Shown in pieces: positions 22,561 through 33,420 of a stretch of 64,000 nt of DNA. The first letter of the stretch is position 1. Each line of letters opens with the position of its first letter. The notes below the pieces were generated by a model, which did no database searches, was not told the DNA's origin, and was given only the letters and a program-made list of their open reading frames with translations. The translations under genes and the position numbers were made by a program. The stretch covers positions 11,054,698-11,118,697 of the forward strand of contig CM037860.1 in NCBI GenBank assembly GCA_021292105.1. Reading direction: 5' to 3'. The stretch comes from Anadara kagoshimensis. Lineage: Eukaryota; Mollusca; Bivalvia; Arcoida; Arcidae.

Positions 22561-23570
22561 ATATTTAATTGGTCCCTTGTCAATTTTTTGCAACATAACA
22601 TTGCAAAGGTAAGAGATTCGATTCTAAGAGTTGGAGCAAATTTCAACGAAATGAATTCATCAAAACTCAGTTCAGCAGTGCTTCAAGCAAAATCAATTTT
22701 ATTACAAAAATATTGTTCATTTTGCAAGGATAGTCGGTATCTAGTCGCCTAATATAAAATTGAATCAGGTGTATTGATGATGGCTTGATCACTGACTAGA
22801 TAAACACCTAACATCAAACGGTGATAAGTGTTTTGATTTGGTTTTTTATTGTGTTTATTCAGATACTTGCAAAAACATCTGATTGAGATATTTCCTTTTC
22901 TTTTAACAATAGGACTTTTCTGTTTTTCATTAACGATGGTTTCGCGTGGGAGAATATCAACAATCATTATTAACTGTGAAATACGGTAAAATGATTCTAT
23001 GAAAAAAAACACATATGCCGTTTTTATAGGAAGTAATATGTTATCAGCTATTAGGCTATAGTTTAGGGACATCTGTGTGCGTGTGCATTTGCCGAGGAAG
23101 AATAGACTGATTTAATTTATTGTCTAAACTGTCACTTTTCATTGCCATGGTATTATTGTATACATTTCTTCGTTACATTGCCCTTATTGCATCAGCATAT
23201 TATCTTTATACTCGTACTATTTGTCTCACCAATATCGAACATTCAAGAAGGACAACGTCAATTAATGATGATCTTTCAAGACCACTTCACAAAGGTCTGT
23301 ATTGTAGAGGTTTACCTTACAGTAAGCTGATGAAGTGGCTTAATTTGCTATGAATACCTTTCTCATTTATAGTGTGGTATGACGTGTCAGAAAAATAGCT
23401 CCCGTGCGATTTTTGTGCTAAAACTGATTTTTTTGTTGTTTTGCCATGGTATGATGTGAAGCTATTGGGAAAAATGAGGTTCAAGTTTTCCCACCCCTAT
23501 AACCCTTTTTACTGACCCCTAGACTTTGACACCTCAAAATCTCTTTTTGAACGCATCTTGTGTATTATGA
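22561..23570. other. Non-coding stretch
   Basis: Holds the 23289-23370 segment shared with 18.4 kb. Short frames on both strands show no domain. No terminal repeats were found. Confidence 0.45.
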
Positions 23571-23960
23571 CATGTTATTACGTAGATTGTTGATTGTCAA
23601 TTAATCACAAAGTGGTGGTGTTCAATTCATTATTTACCCCTGTTTTTTTAGCTCTTAAGATTCACACATTCCTTTTATTTTTATATTGAAAAAAAACCTT
23701 AAAATAAAAACAGATCAATTTCAACCCCATAAATTGACCAGAAGTGGCTACCGTCTGCTTCCGGTTACGTAAATTGTGCTTTATCCTTGAATAACAACAA
23801 ATGTTTCACTCTTAGATTTCGTATGTTCCTTTATCTTATATATTGAAATATAAAATTGCTTTAAAATTTAAACTGATCAATTTCAACCCCATACTTGACC
23901 GAAGTGACTAATGTCTGCTTCCGGTCACGTAAAATGTGCTTTATGCTCTACTTCTTCAGT
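23570..23960. repeat. 162-bp tandem duplication
   Basis: GATCAATTTCAACCCCAT starts at 23713 and 23875 (162 bp apart). Each is followed by GTCTGCTTCCGGT.ACGTAAA and TGTGCTTTAT. The upstream half (TTCACACATTCCTTTTA..TATATTGAA) is also doubled. A reverse-orientation relative is at 26461-26600. Confidence 0.8.
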
Positions 23961-26460
23961 TTCCTTATAGTTTTGGTCTATATCACTTCGCATTTCATGC
24001 TAATATCGATTGCTTGCTTTGTTTTACCAGGTCACGTTTTTGGCCAATTTTGCTAATGTTTACCCTGGGGCAATTTTTCTTATATCATTATCTTAATTTT
24101 TTTTTATCTTTTTCTTTAGCTCGAACGGAAGTTGTCAAACTTACGTTCGCTCACGAATATTCCAGATATAGAATGTAGTTTAATATTCTCATTTAGTTTT
24201 GGGAAACATCCATAGGGGTGATATGATGATGTTAAACCATCCTTTTATGGCCAATGCTTGAGTCATTTCACATAATTTGGAAATGGCAGTTGACAGTCTG
24301 TTCAGCGGTTCTTTGATATTTTCCATAGATTATATAAAAAAATTATTGTATCATAGAGGTTGCTCTAATCCCCAATAGCTAATTTTGAATGATGTCCTAT
24401 AGCTCTATGCATGTGAAGTGTTCTTCACAAATCGTGTTCCTCTTTTTTGCGACTCCTCTGTCTGCTGTTTATCACAAAAATGACTGACTAGTTCTGATAA
24501 TCATTTTCCTCTAAGGCTTTATTTAAGAATTTCAAGTAGCCAACTATCGCATGATATAATAATATTTTTCCTTCACGTTCTTACCGAAGGTAACTCCTAT
24601 ACAGGTACTAGAAGGTCAGTTTCTTTTAGCATTGATACAATTTTTCAAATAGAAAGCTTATTGTTATAAATATGCCGACCAAGTTGTAAGGGTGAGTTCG
24701 CCTAAAATCTCTAATTTTAGTCTTAATAAAAAGCATGGTCTTAATTTTTCATGAGAACATCTTTTGAGAAATATGAGAATATTCTTGATGATGAATTCTG
24801 ACGATTTGACCACCCAATGAGGCGCATTGAATGAGAGAAAAAAAATGTTAGGAAAAGGGTCTTTATGATAAATTCTGTCAAGGATGTGATCATAACAATG
24901 CTACATATTAGTGTCTGTTGGTAAGGGTGTCCCTTTTCCGCACCTACAGTAGTTCCATAACACTGAAGTACAACAACGTGTTGTCCCTGTATTCATCATC
25001 TTTAATTTACAAGAATTGTTTACTATTCCTACGAATAATATGTTAAAATATGTTTAAGAAATTCATGCTATTAAATCTTTTCAAAATGACGACATTACAA
25101 TATTATTGGACTCTTTTTTTTACTGAAACTGCAGCTTATACATTGAAATAAATTCTAATGATCTCTTAACGTTCTCTTGTAAGTGACCATCACAACAAGT
25201 CATTACAATTCACCTTTTAAAGATACAGTGTCAAATATTCAAGAAGGGTTTATAATTTTATAGCATGAAAGTCGGGAAACAGCTGACCCTCTAGACAAAT
25301 GACAATTATTTAAAGATAGTAGATAAACTGACAACGAAAGGATTCTACCAACCACAGTGTTTTGGTATTAGGTGTGGATAACGGATTATCTTAACAACAG
25401 ATAACAATGGGCCATATTTGAAGGTCACAACCTTGTCAAAATTTGTTATACCGTTTCCTAACATTCTTTACCATCTCCTTGAAGTGAATTACTCAGAGAT
25501 CATGCTCTACATAGCATAAATGACTAGAAGTCAAGAATAGGGTACATCGAGCTCGAGACTTCTATAAGGACGTGATTTCAAAATATGGCTTGCAGAGTAA
25601 AACAATGGTCTTTCTAAAGGAGAGGTTGATTGTATTGCAATCAGCTATATAAGAAACTGGTGGTAAATGCCTTCATAGGCGATGACTTCGATAAAAGCAC
25701 ATTGTCTTCATCGTTTGAGATATTTGATCAAACTCTTAAAGAATAAAGAGTACCAGAGCGAGTCAGTTAGTACATTTGGAAGTGCAGTAGATAGAGGAAC
25801 ACAAATAAGAAGAGCATTACTTGTCAACAAATACTACATTGGCAAAGAACTAGATATCATTCGAACGTATCGACGAACTAGGTTTAACTACAAATGAGGC
25901 GATAAAAGATGAATACATTTCGCATGAGTATAAATTCCAGCGCAAACACGCCTGATGAAAGCCGATGTATGTCAATGTATCCAAAAAATCTCTCGGGAGT
26001 ATTTCATCTATCCTTGAAACAATTTGTGATTTGAACAATCTCCATGAGGCATTATTATTATACAATATATAAAAAAGCGAAGAGCAGTATATCGAGCAAC
26101 GATTATAAAAGGAAGGTTTCAACAGCATCATATCACTTCTATGGGATTTCCCCAACTAACCGGAAGTGAAGATGCGCTGTGTTACTGGTAGACTACGTAT
26201 ATCGTAAGTTATACACCAGATTCCAGTATATTTAAAGAAAGAAACGATTGTTTGATTTCAAGAAAAATTATATTTACGAGTTCAAAAAACCAAAATAGTG
26301 CATTATTTGCCCCCCCCTTCCCGCCTCACAAAAGGATCAAAGATAACAAATTAAACTGGACCAGAAACAGAACGAAACAAATAAAACAAAACAATTTTAA
26401 AATGAAGTACAAAGTAGTATAAAGCAAAACTTTAAGTAAACTTAAAACGTAGAGAACAAA
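23961..26460. other. 2.5-kb non-coding stretch
   Basis: No repeat shared with the rest of the window was recognised. A + frame near 25682-25897 is about 70 codons with no domain and no good splice junctions. Palindromes and terminal repeats were not seen. It may be unique sequence upstream of the receptor-like gene. Confidence 0.4.
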
Positions 26461-26600
26461 ACCCATTTTACGTGACCGGAAGCAGACAGTAGCCACTTCC
26501 GGTCAAGTTGAAGGATTGAAATCGATCAGCATTAATCTAAAAACTTATTTATATTCCAACACAAAAAGAATATATTACTTATAAGAGATAAACACGAGCT
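26461..26600 (-). repeat. Inverted relative of the 23.6-23.96 kb repeat
   Basis: On + it reads CATTTTACGTGACCGGAAGC, AGACAGTAGCCACTTCCGG, TCAAG and GATTGAAATCGATCAG. This is the reverse complement of the tandem unit at 23713 and 23875. It confirms a dispersed family and not only a local duplication. Confidence 0.75.
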
Positions 26601-26632
26601 TTTATTAAGACTATACTAGGGTAAGCCTAATT

Positions 26633-26646
26633 CCCCCCCCCCCCCC
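26633..26646. repeat. Poly-C tract
   Basis: A run of 14 C. A shorter C-rich patch lies at 26311-26318. Confidence 0.9.
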
Positions 26647-26774
26647 AGCTAAAAAGGAAGCAAATCCATTCAAGTTACATTTCCAGATAATAACACCAGT
26701 AATGTCGAAATGCTATAAACATTGCTATAACTTGTCATAGTTCAAGGATACTTCAGTTTTCTTCAGTCCAAAAT

Positions 26775-26955
26775 GTAGTTGAATTATTTAACGTAACACG
26801 CGGCAGGTGTAGCTAGCTAGACATAAGGTGTTTGTCCTCCCGGATTATCCGACCTTACTGGCGAAGGCTCACTTGTTGAATTTAATTTGCCAGTTTTCAA
26901 AGTTTTCTCTGTTTGTTTTCAATTGTGATCTCAAAATGGACATATGCGCTTGTGA
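26775..26955 (+). mobile_element. 3' tail fragment of the RT retroelement family
   Basis: Diverged tail with ACGCGGCAGGTGTAGCTAGC, GTTTGTCCTCCCGGATTATC, TTACTGGCGAAGGCTCAC, TTGCCAGTTTTCAAAG and CAAAATGGACATATG. It is 5'-truncated in the 3' UTR with no coding part. Confidence 0.75.
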
Positions 26956-27299
26956 TAATATGATTTCCACGAAATGTTAGCAAGTTGGATGTGTCAATCA
27001 TTTGACTGGAATTTCAATTATATATGTGTTTCAAAATCGTCTAATTTAAAAAGAGGTTTTGATATCCAGCACCGAACGGTTTGTCATGTGAACTGACTAA
27101 TGAGGTTCTCAGAATCTCAGAGAAGAATCGAATCTTCCGCATAATGCAGAGTTATCTGATCTATAGTGTCAGTTTCGAAATTAAAGATTAATTTTATTAT
27201 ATCACATTCGCTACATTTTTCATTGTCAGTTTCAACTGTCACTCAATGTTTTTGAAAATATGTTAAAATGTAAAAATATATATATATCAACATTTTATA

Positions 27300-27685
27300 A
27301 CATGAATTACGAAACGGTCGTCTAGGGTTGTAAAATTAAAACTGGTATAATATGCAATTTCTCTGCTGATGGAGGTGATTATGAGGACAACACAAACTCA
27401 GTAGTCAATAATTGTGAGTTATTGTCAGAAAATATTATTGTCTAAATTTGCTGCTAGTTAAAACTTGAAATCTCCCAAAAAATAAGGTATACTCTCTCAT
27501 ACACAGGATTCCCTTAGGTAAATTTGGTAAATATATCTTGATCCTTTGGGTATATTTCAACATCTTGAAAACAAACTTGGTTTCACAATTTTGGTCCAAG
27601 CACTACTGATGAGGAATTGTATTCCGAAACGGCCGTCTAGATCCGTAAAATTTAAACTGGTATAATATGTACTGTATTTACAAAT
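27300..27685 (+). mobile_element. Retrozyme relic: one 315-bp unit between two ribozyme remnants
   Basis: The sequence GAAACGGTCGTCTAG at 27311 and GAAACGGCCGTCTAG at 27626 are the 3' halves of two hammerhead motifs 315 bp apart, on +. Both are followed by GTAAAA and ACTGGTATAATATG. The intervening unit is a diverged version of the 339-bp unit at 58782 (opposite strand). The tandem head-to-tail layout is therefore preserved in an older insertion. Confidence 0.85.
27599..27643 (+). ncRNA. Hammerhead ribozyme motif, core intact, stem I damaged
   Basis: AGCACTA, CTGATGA, stem II GGAATTGTATTCC, GAAA, palindromic ACGGCCGT and the GTC cleavage triplet are all present. After the cleavage site only TAG of the expected TAGTGCT remains, so stem I is reduced to about 3 bp. 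The catalytic core is unmutated, but activity is expected to be weak or absent. Confidence 0.8.
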
Positions 27686-27753
27686 AATTAAAATTTTAAT
27701 ACTATCCAGTGTTGTAAATTTTTTGTATCTATGATCCCATAGACAGAATTTTT

Positions 27754-27776
27754 TGACGTCATATTAGCTGACGTCA
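27754..27776. promoter_or_regulatory. Two CRE-like sites and an inverted CCAAT box
   Basis: TGACGTCA occurs at 27754-27761 and 27769-27776, 15 bp apart. A CCATTGGC with an inverted CCAAT core follows near 27800. Each TGACGTCA is a perfect CRE (ATF/CREB-family) palindrome. The block lies between a partial arm (27725-27750) and the full arm (27940) of the foldback family, so it may be that element's own promoter-like part. Function is inferred only. Confidence 0.45.
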
Positions 27777-27939
27777 TATTGTGCAGAGCTACCGGCGGTT
27801 GCCATTGGCAATCAGCCGTGTTCCGCTTTTAGATTAATGCGCCATTTTTTGCTTTAATGCGATGGTTTTTTGTTTCATGTGTATGATTTAAAGATTACAT
27901 GAATGTTTTGAATATTGAACTTATTTTGAATTTAATTAT

Positions 27940-28093
27940 AAGGAATAATTGTAATTTTTTTTTTCTATCTATGGGGTCATAGAAAATTATTTGGTCCACG
28001 CGTATGCATAAACCGCTTCGCGGTTTTATGCCGCGTGCACCAAATAATTTTGTCTATGACCCCATAGATAGAAAAAAAATACAATCATTCCTT
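27940..28093. mobile_element. Foldback element with ~75-bp arms and TTCG centre
   Basis: Nearly the whole 154 bp folds on itself: AAGGAAT at 27940 pairs with ATTCCTT at 28087, TCTATCTATGGGGTCATAG pairs with CTATGACCCCATAGATAG, and the centre is AACCGC-TTCG-CGGTT. Arms contain a few mismatches and one or two small indels. A partial arm (ATGATCCCATAGACAG) at 27731 suggests a longer parent element or nesting. It carries no coding frame. It is best described as a MITE-like foldback. Confidence 0.85.
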
Positions 28094-29320
28094 AATTGTT
28101 TTTATGTAAATAAGTCAAACCCATATATATTAATTATGAATTCATGTTATCGGAATTACCATACGCTTCTAAAAAATAATCAGTTAAAATGGAAAGAAAT
28201 GTCATAAAAATCATGAATTTACTAGACAATCAATTTCCAAACCTGTCCGGTTATTCTATTAATGCCCTGTAACTTTTAATAGACAATACTAAATATGGTT
28301 GTTGCGAATTGCTGTGATTGCGTTGATGCAGCTAAGAATATTTTAAATCAAGTTAAACAAAACATGTATTTCTTCATAGTAAATACAATAAAAACAACAA
28401 CATGAAATCAGACTACAAAAACCGTGCACTCTATTCAGTATCAAAATATTTCTCACATAAAAATTGAATCATAATCATTTTTCACCAAACCATGGAATGT
28501 TAACTGACAAACAGTATATTTCAAGCTGAAATATAACCGGTTTACTTTGTAATCAATATCTTTACGTACCTTCCACAGACTACAACATTTCTTTTTACTG
28601 TACATAGGATAAAATATTTTGTAGTATGCTTCTATGTAATATATTAACCTAACATACAATGCATTAATTTATATACATACGCAAAAAATCCTAGGTATAA
28701 CATCCTGCTACTTAAACGGATGAATGTTAAATTTACATCAAAAGTACATGTAGTTGTAATTTCTGATATATTACTTCCAATTGAAATATGATCAAGTGCT
28801 TAATCTAAAATACTAAAAATTTTCTGTAAACCGAAAGTATGTTAATTTCCAGCACAAATGTTGCAGAAATAAATGTATTATTTTGTGTACTAAACATCAT
28901 CACACTACCTATGAAAACTATCACGTGCTGTCATCATACGTATTGATCCAATCTTTGTTAACTTGGCTAACTCCAAACAATATCCTAACACACACAATAA
29001 ACTCACAAGTATTATTACGGTATTCTTGTCTCAAATCGGAGAAATAGACTAAAGTAAATGAAGAGTATTCCAAGTTTTTCTTAGATGATATAAAGTTAGC
29101 TTGATTATATGTTATATATATAGCGTGCTGTATATAATCTGGTATAACACAATACGATTGTATACACTAGCACAAGGAACTATATTATTAAACAATAACT
29201 ACATGAACTAACAAACTAATGTTATTTATTAATTGATAAAGGTGAAAATAGAAAACAAGTCATTTAATCTAAGCACTTGAATATTGTGTTTAAACCAGAG
29301 TTATCACTTTTTTCTATATA
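28094..29320. other. Non-coding stretch upstream of the receptor-like exon
   Basis: AT-rich sequence with no recognisable repeat. It would hold the intron upstream of the exon beginning near 29322, judging by the acceptor there. I see no convincing TATA-initiator arrangement or CpG-rich promoter. Confidence 0.4.
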
Positions 29321-29351
29321 GTTTAATTGTATAACAAGAAATAGTACGAAA

Positions 29352-29536
29352 ATGGATGCAAGTTTCATGTACAATGGAACCAACGTAGTTGGAGATGATA
29401 ATTCGTCACTTTTGAATGGGACATCATATTTTGGAAATTTTGGAAGGCGAAATATTACATTTCCATTCGAATATATGCATGTTAAAATACCATTTATAAT
29501 TGCTTATGGGACGGTATTTGGCGGCTGCATTTTCGG
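29352..29536 (+). CDS. First coding exon of a putative seven-helix receptor
   Basis: The ATG at 29352 has a favourable context (A at -3, G at +4). The exon encodes 61 residues plus one base. Residues 1-43 are hydrophilic with four N-glycosylation sequons (N8-G-T, N17-S-S, N22-G-T, N34-I-T) and no signal peptide. From about residue 46 a hydrophobic helix starts (KIPFIIAYGTVFGGCIF). This fits an extracellular N-terminus and the start of TM1 in a rhodopsin-like receptor. A consensus donor GTAAGT follows at 29537 (phase 1). A pyrimidine-rich acceptor (CACTTTTTTCTATATAG) ends at 29321, so the exon probably starts at 29322 with 30 nt of 5' UTR, and untranslated exons lie upstream. The ligand class cannot be named; a peptide receptor is an inference. 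Confidence 0.65.
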
Positions 29537-29859
29537 TAAGTAGAAACATTCGATTTTCACTATGAATGTATTATGTAGCTTTATGAAAATGTATACATGT
29601 TTATTTGACAAATGTTTTCTTTTATTGACAATTGGATCTGAAGTGGATTTTATACAGATTTGTAGTCACAATTTATGCATATAATTGTGACCTAATATAT
29701 AACAAAAGGGCATTTCATAATTTTTATTTGATACGGATCTCACTAGATATAATGAAGATCTTTGGTTTGAAATTTTATTTCCAAATGATCGTGAATTGAT
29801 TAAATGAACTAATAATCATGCCTTTGCTGATTTTGAAAGACAACATTAGTAAATTGGCC

Positions 29860-31130
29860 ATGATAAAACAAAGCATCTATGGAATGCAAAACCAACAATA
29901 AAAAATAATAATACCATCGGTCCCGAAGGTGATATACGATGCCCAAGATTATCTAATAAAAGAATATTGGATAACCACACACTTCTTTTACTTGAGTAGA
30001 TATTATGGCATCGTGTAGGTGTGAGAGGTTTTATTTGTATACGAGATGTAGGTCAGTGAGTTACGTGAAATGATGCATACACATGATGCACAGATGTTAC
30101 CTTATAAAAAATATTTAGGTAATTATATGTATATCACATTATAAGGAAAAACATATTACAATTACATGCATGGTATCTTATCGTTGAATGACAAAATGTC
30201 CTGGATTAAAATTCATTAATTTTTTTAATTTATGCAACACTTCAAAAGTAATGTAACATTGATTAGAACATTTGTGTCCATCAATGCCGAAATGAAATTT
30301 CTGATGGATAACATCATATTTCTGATGGATGGGTTCCTAGTTTGATAGATGATATGAATTCTAATATTTCGTAGCGGAAATCTTAATATGCATTTTGTAT
30401 TTTAAGAGATCATTTGTAAGTCATTTATGTCAATTCAATTCAATTTAGTATAAAAGTATGTACAATTAGCGCAAACCACTATACATGAGGCGTAGTGTCT
30501 TCATTTCTACTTTGTTTTCCCACTTTAAGTGTTGATGAATAGAACTTCATTATTATTGATTATGTCACCCATGTGCAGAATTTCGAAATTTAATAAAGAA
30601 AATGTTCAAAGATTGCAAATAACGTACATTGTGTTGTACAATTAAATTCTGTTGACCTATTGATGTGTGATGGATATTATATTATGATGAGCACGAATAG
30701 AAGTCATTAAATGGGTTAAAGTTTATAGTGTTATAATATCACAACATCATTGTTTCGATGTTCTGTAAAAAATCTGCATAGATTTAACTTGATATCATAC
30801 AAAAATAAACGTATTGACAAATGTATCAATGGAAATGCAAATAAACAAAGATATTTTGCTTTTGATCAGCAAATACTTAGGCAACAAATTGTTGGTTTTC
30901 TAGTACTTCAAAGCCTTACGATTAATGATACGAGTCCATGTTATCAATTAATATTTATATCTTTGTATCGTATTACATTGTAATTATTACTTCATTTGAA
31001 TTTTCAAATGAAAAAATTCAATTTAATCAAATAATAATAAAAATAACAGCATACATTTAATTATGTTCATATTCTATTTTTTATTAGAAGCATTCACTCT
31101 GATTTAGTTAATAATGTGTGAGTGTGTGGT
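29860..31130. other. Intronic non-coding stretch
   Basis: No repeat shared with the rest of the window was recognised apart from short doubled words near 30290-30340 (TTTCTGATGGAT twice, 29 bp apart). Frames in this part are short and random-looking. Confidence 0.4.
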
Positions 31131-31136
31131 GTGGTG

Positions 31137-31152
31137 GGGGGGGGGGGGGGGG
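31137..31152. repeat. Poly-G tract
   Basis: A run of 16 G just after a GTGTGTGGTGTGGT patch. Confidence 0.9.
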
Positions 31153-31242
31153 TGTTACATATCAATGCGATAAAAAACTTTTATTGATGCTAAATATGAA
31201 AAAAGCGTGCTATACTTATTATTGTCCTTATAGATATTGATC

Positions 31243-31262
31243 ACACACACACACACACACAC

Positions 31263-31344
<82 letters not shown>
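31243..31344. repeat. Compound (CA)n(GA)n microsatellite
   Basis: About ten CA units are followed by a long GA run with a single interruption (AGGAGAG near 31328). Together they are about 100 bp. A similar AC/AG compound occurs at 35342-35383. Confidence 0.97.
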
Positions 31345-31379
31345 TTAATTTATTTATATTATAAGAGTGATAGATTCTG

Positions 31380-33160
31380 TTTGTGGTACTCTGAAGTTCT
31401 TACAAAGTCAGGTACATTATATAATATCATTAGCGCCAACGTAAAACGCAATGGAAGAAACAAGACGTAATAAACTGACTTTGTCATTGCATGCATATGA
31501 CGTAACCACCCTTGACATATTTATTCAATTAATCAAATTGAAAAACCTTAGTAATACAATTTATATCACGAGAGTGCAGTTGTCTTGTTTTTTGTATTAT
31601 TTACAAACGTGAAGAAACTGTTCAGTACCAACGCTATGTTTTGCTAAAATTCCTCTGGCGTCCTTAAAACGGTTTTTTGAAGGCGTTTTTATATGCTTCC
31701 GTATGGTGGTTAATCAAGTCAAATGGAATGTTTCTGTAAATCAATTGATATTTATATCGTAGGTAAAATGATATATATATGGAATTTGTATTTTGCAGTG
31801 CAGTATTGTTGCGTTTAGAATCATTCATTCCGTATGAGTGGGTAACAATTTTATACCATGTTCCCCTGATTTCTGATTTCACTTCCAGGTGTCGATGGAT
31901 TGATATACTTAATGCAAAAAATCAATTTTGTTTTTACCTGCTTGTGTCGCGTAAATAGTGAGGTCTGTATATACGTACAAATTTGGTTTTGTATGGTACA
32001 TTTTTTCAATGTCGGCAACTGTTACTGTAATGTATCATTAATAAGGTTGTTAAGGATTGTGGTTAATATGGTTAGCAGTTCGTGCCAGTTAAGTGAACGG
32101 TCGTACGTACATATTTGATCTAAAGGACAAATCACGTGAACACTACTTCGTGATTCTATACAGTAATGCAAAAAAGGTAATTGATTGAATTATAAAGGGA
32201 AAGTGAACCACCTAGTAACATTGAACCTTTATTGCCTTTATTGTCAGCAATTTGTTAGTTGTAATTGCTAGATCGGGAAAGCTAATAAACCACTTACTCC
32301 AACAAATTATCGCGATAAACCTTTAAAATACAAGATTACGTGAAGTTTTACTCCGTTCACAATGAACGGATGAAAGTGTATACAATTTGTTTTACTATCT
32401 GGATAACTGTAAAAAGGTATATATATATATATATATAAATGGCATCACATTGTTATTGCCTCTTTAGGTTAGCTTATCAACACTCTTGCACTCCTGCGTA
32501 TGACGTACATCTTTCTTCATTCAGGCCAAGGTATGAAACCAAAAGCCCTAAACTATTATTCTTCCAATGCAAAAAGTAAACACGTTATATGAAGCTATAA
32601 AACTCTTAACCTGAAACGCAGACTCTTGCACCATTAATGTAGCTCACTTCATACATTCCTCAACTCACAGTTAAAGAGGCTTTTTTATTACCGAGCACTC
32701 GACGTTTAAGAAAAAAAAAAACACTGGGTGAGACAATATAACCGATGCCCATCGGTACGGGTTGGTATGTTACGCTAAAGAATCATAATTGGTTTCCCTG
32801 AAAAATGCAAATGTCACAAGTATTGCCACTGCACCGAAAGTTACTTCCCGATATAAGTAAAATATCCCTGTCTGGGATAAAACTATTCAATCAATCAATC
32901 AATTAATCAATATTACATCAGCAAAAACATCAGGTATAGAGCGTTGTCGGCAAAGTTAACAGAGATAATTATTTGTGTGAGGGTGATGCAGTTTTATCAT
33001 ATTTGAAAAAAAATATTTCGTTTCATAACGGAAGATTTTTTTCCTGTTGTGGGGAAATTTCGATGGAAAGCTGCTTTAGTAGATTAGATAAAAAAATAAA
33101 GCATCATGCAGTTTCTAGCTTGGTTACTAAATTGGTAAAACTACAATTCGTTTCTTTATA
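31380..33160. other. Intronic stretch with small repeats
   Basis: Contains a TA run at 32419-32437 and an AATC tail at 32886-32911. The tail follows TATCCCTGTCTGGGATAAAA, which itself has a short hairpin, and resembles the 3' end of lophotrochozoan SINE/LINE insertions of + orientation. The body of that element is not recognisable. No exon is seen. Confidence 0.45.
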
Positions 33161-33162
33161 TG

Positions 33163-33420
33163 AACCAAAAACAAACATACTAATCCATGTCCAAACCACA
33201 ATAATAATTATACCAAAGAAAACTAAAACTAAAAAAAAAAAAAAATGAAGCTGGCAAATTAGATTAAAACACGTGAACTTCCACCTTGGAAATGAAGCCA
33301 GGTGCTCCGACAGAGCAAACAGTTCCTGTATCGCTAGCTACACCCAACACATATATAATCGAAATAGGGAATGAAAGAAACATGGAAATATATTCTGGGT
33401 TATATTGGATACAGTGATAT
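33163..33420 (-). mobile_element. RT retroelement tail, minus strand
   Basis: On + it starts AAAAACAAACATACTAATCC and then ATGTCCAAACCACAATAAT. An A-rich insertion (AAACTAAAACTAAAAA, 33219-33245) precedes TTAAAACACGTGAACTTCC, CCAGGTGCTCCGACAGAGC and CGCTAGCTACACCCAACAC. No RT coding part is kept. Confidence 0.8.

Noticed and set aside
22348..22752. 134-codon + frame
   Set aside because: Its first half is the 131-bp tandem repeat with poly-TTTA tracts; no domain in the rest.
25682..25897. Possible small basic protein
   Set aside because: No domain, no conserved splice junctions and no poly-A signal in the right place; random occurrence is likely.
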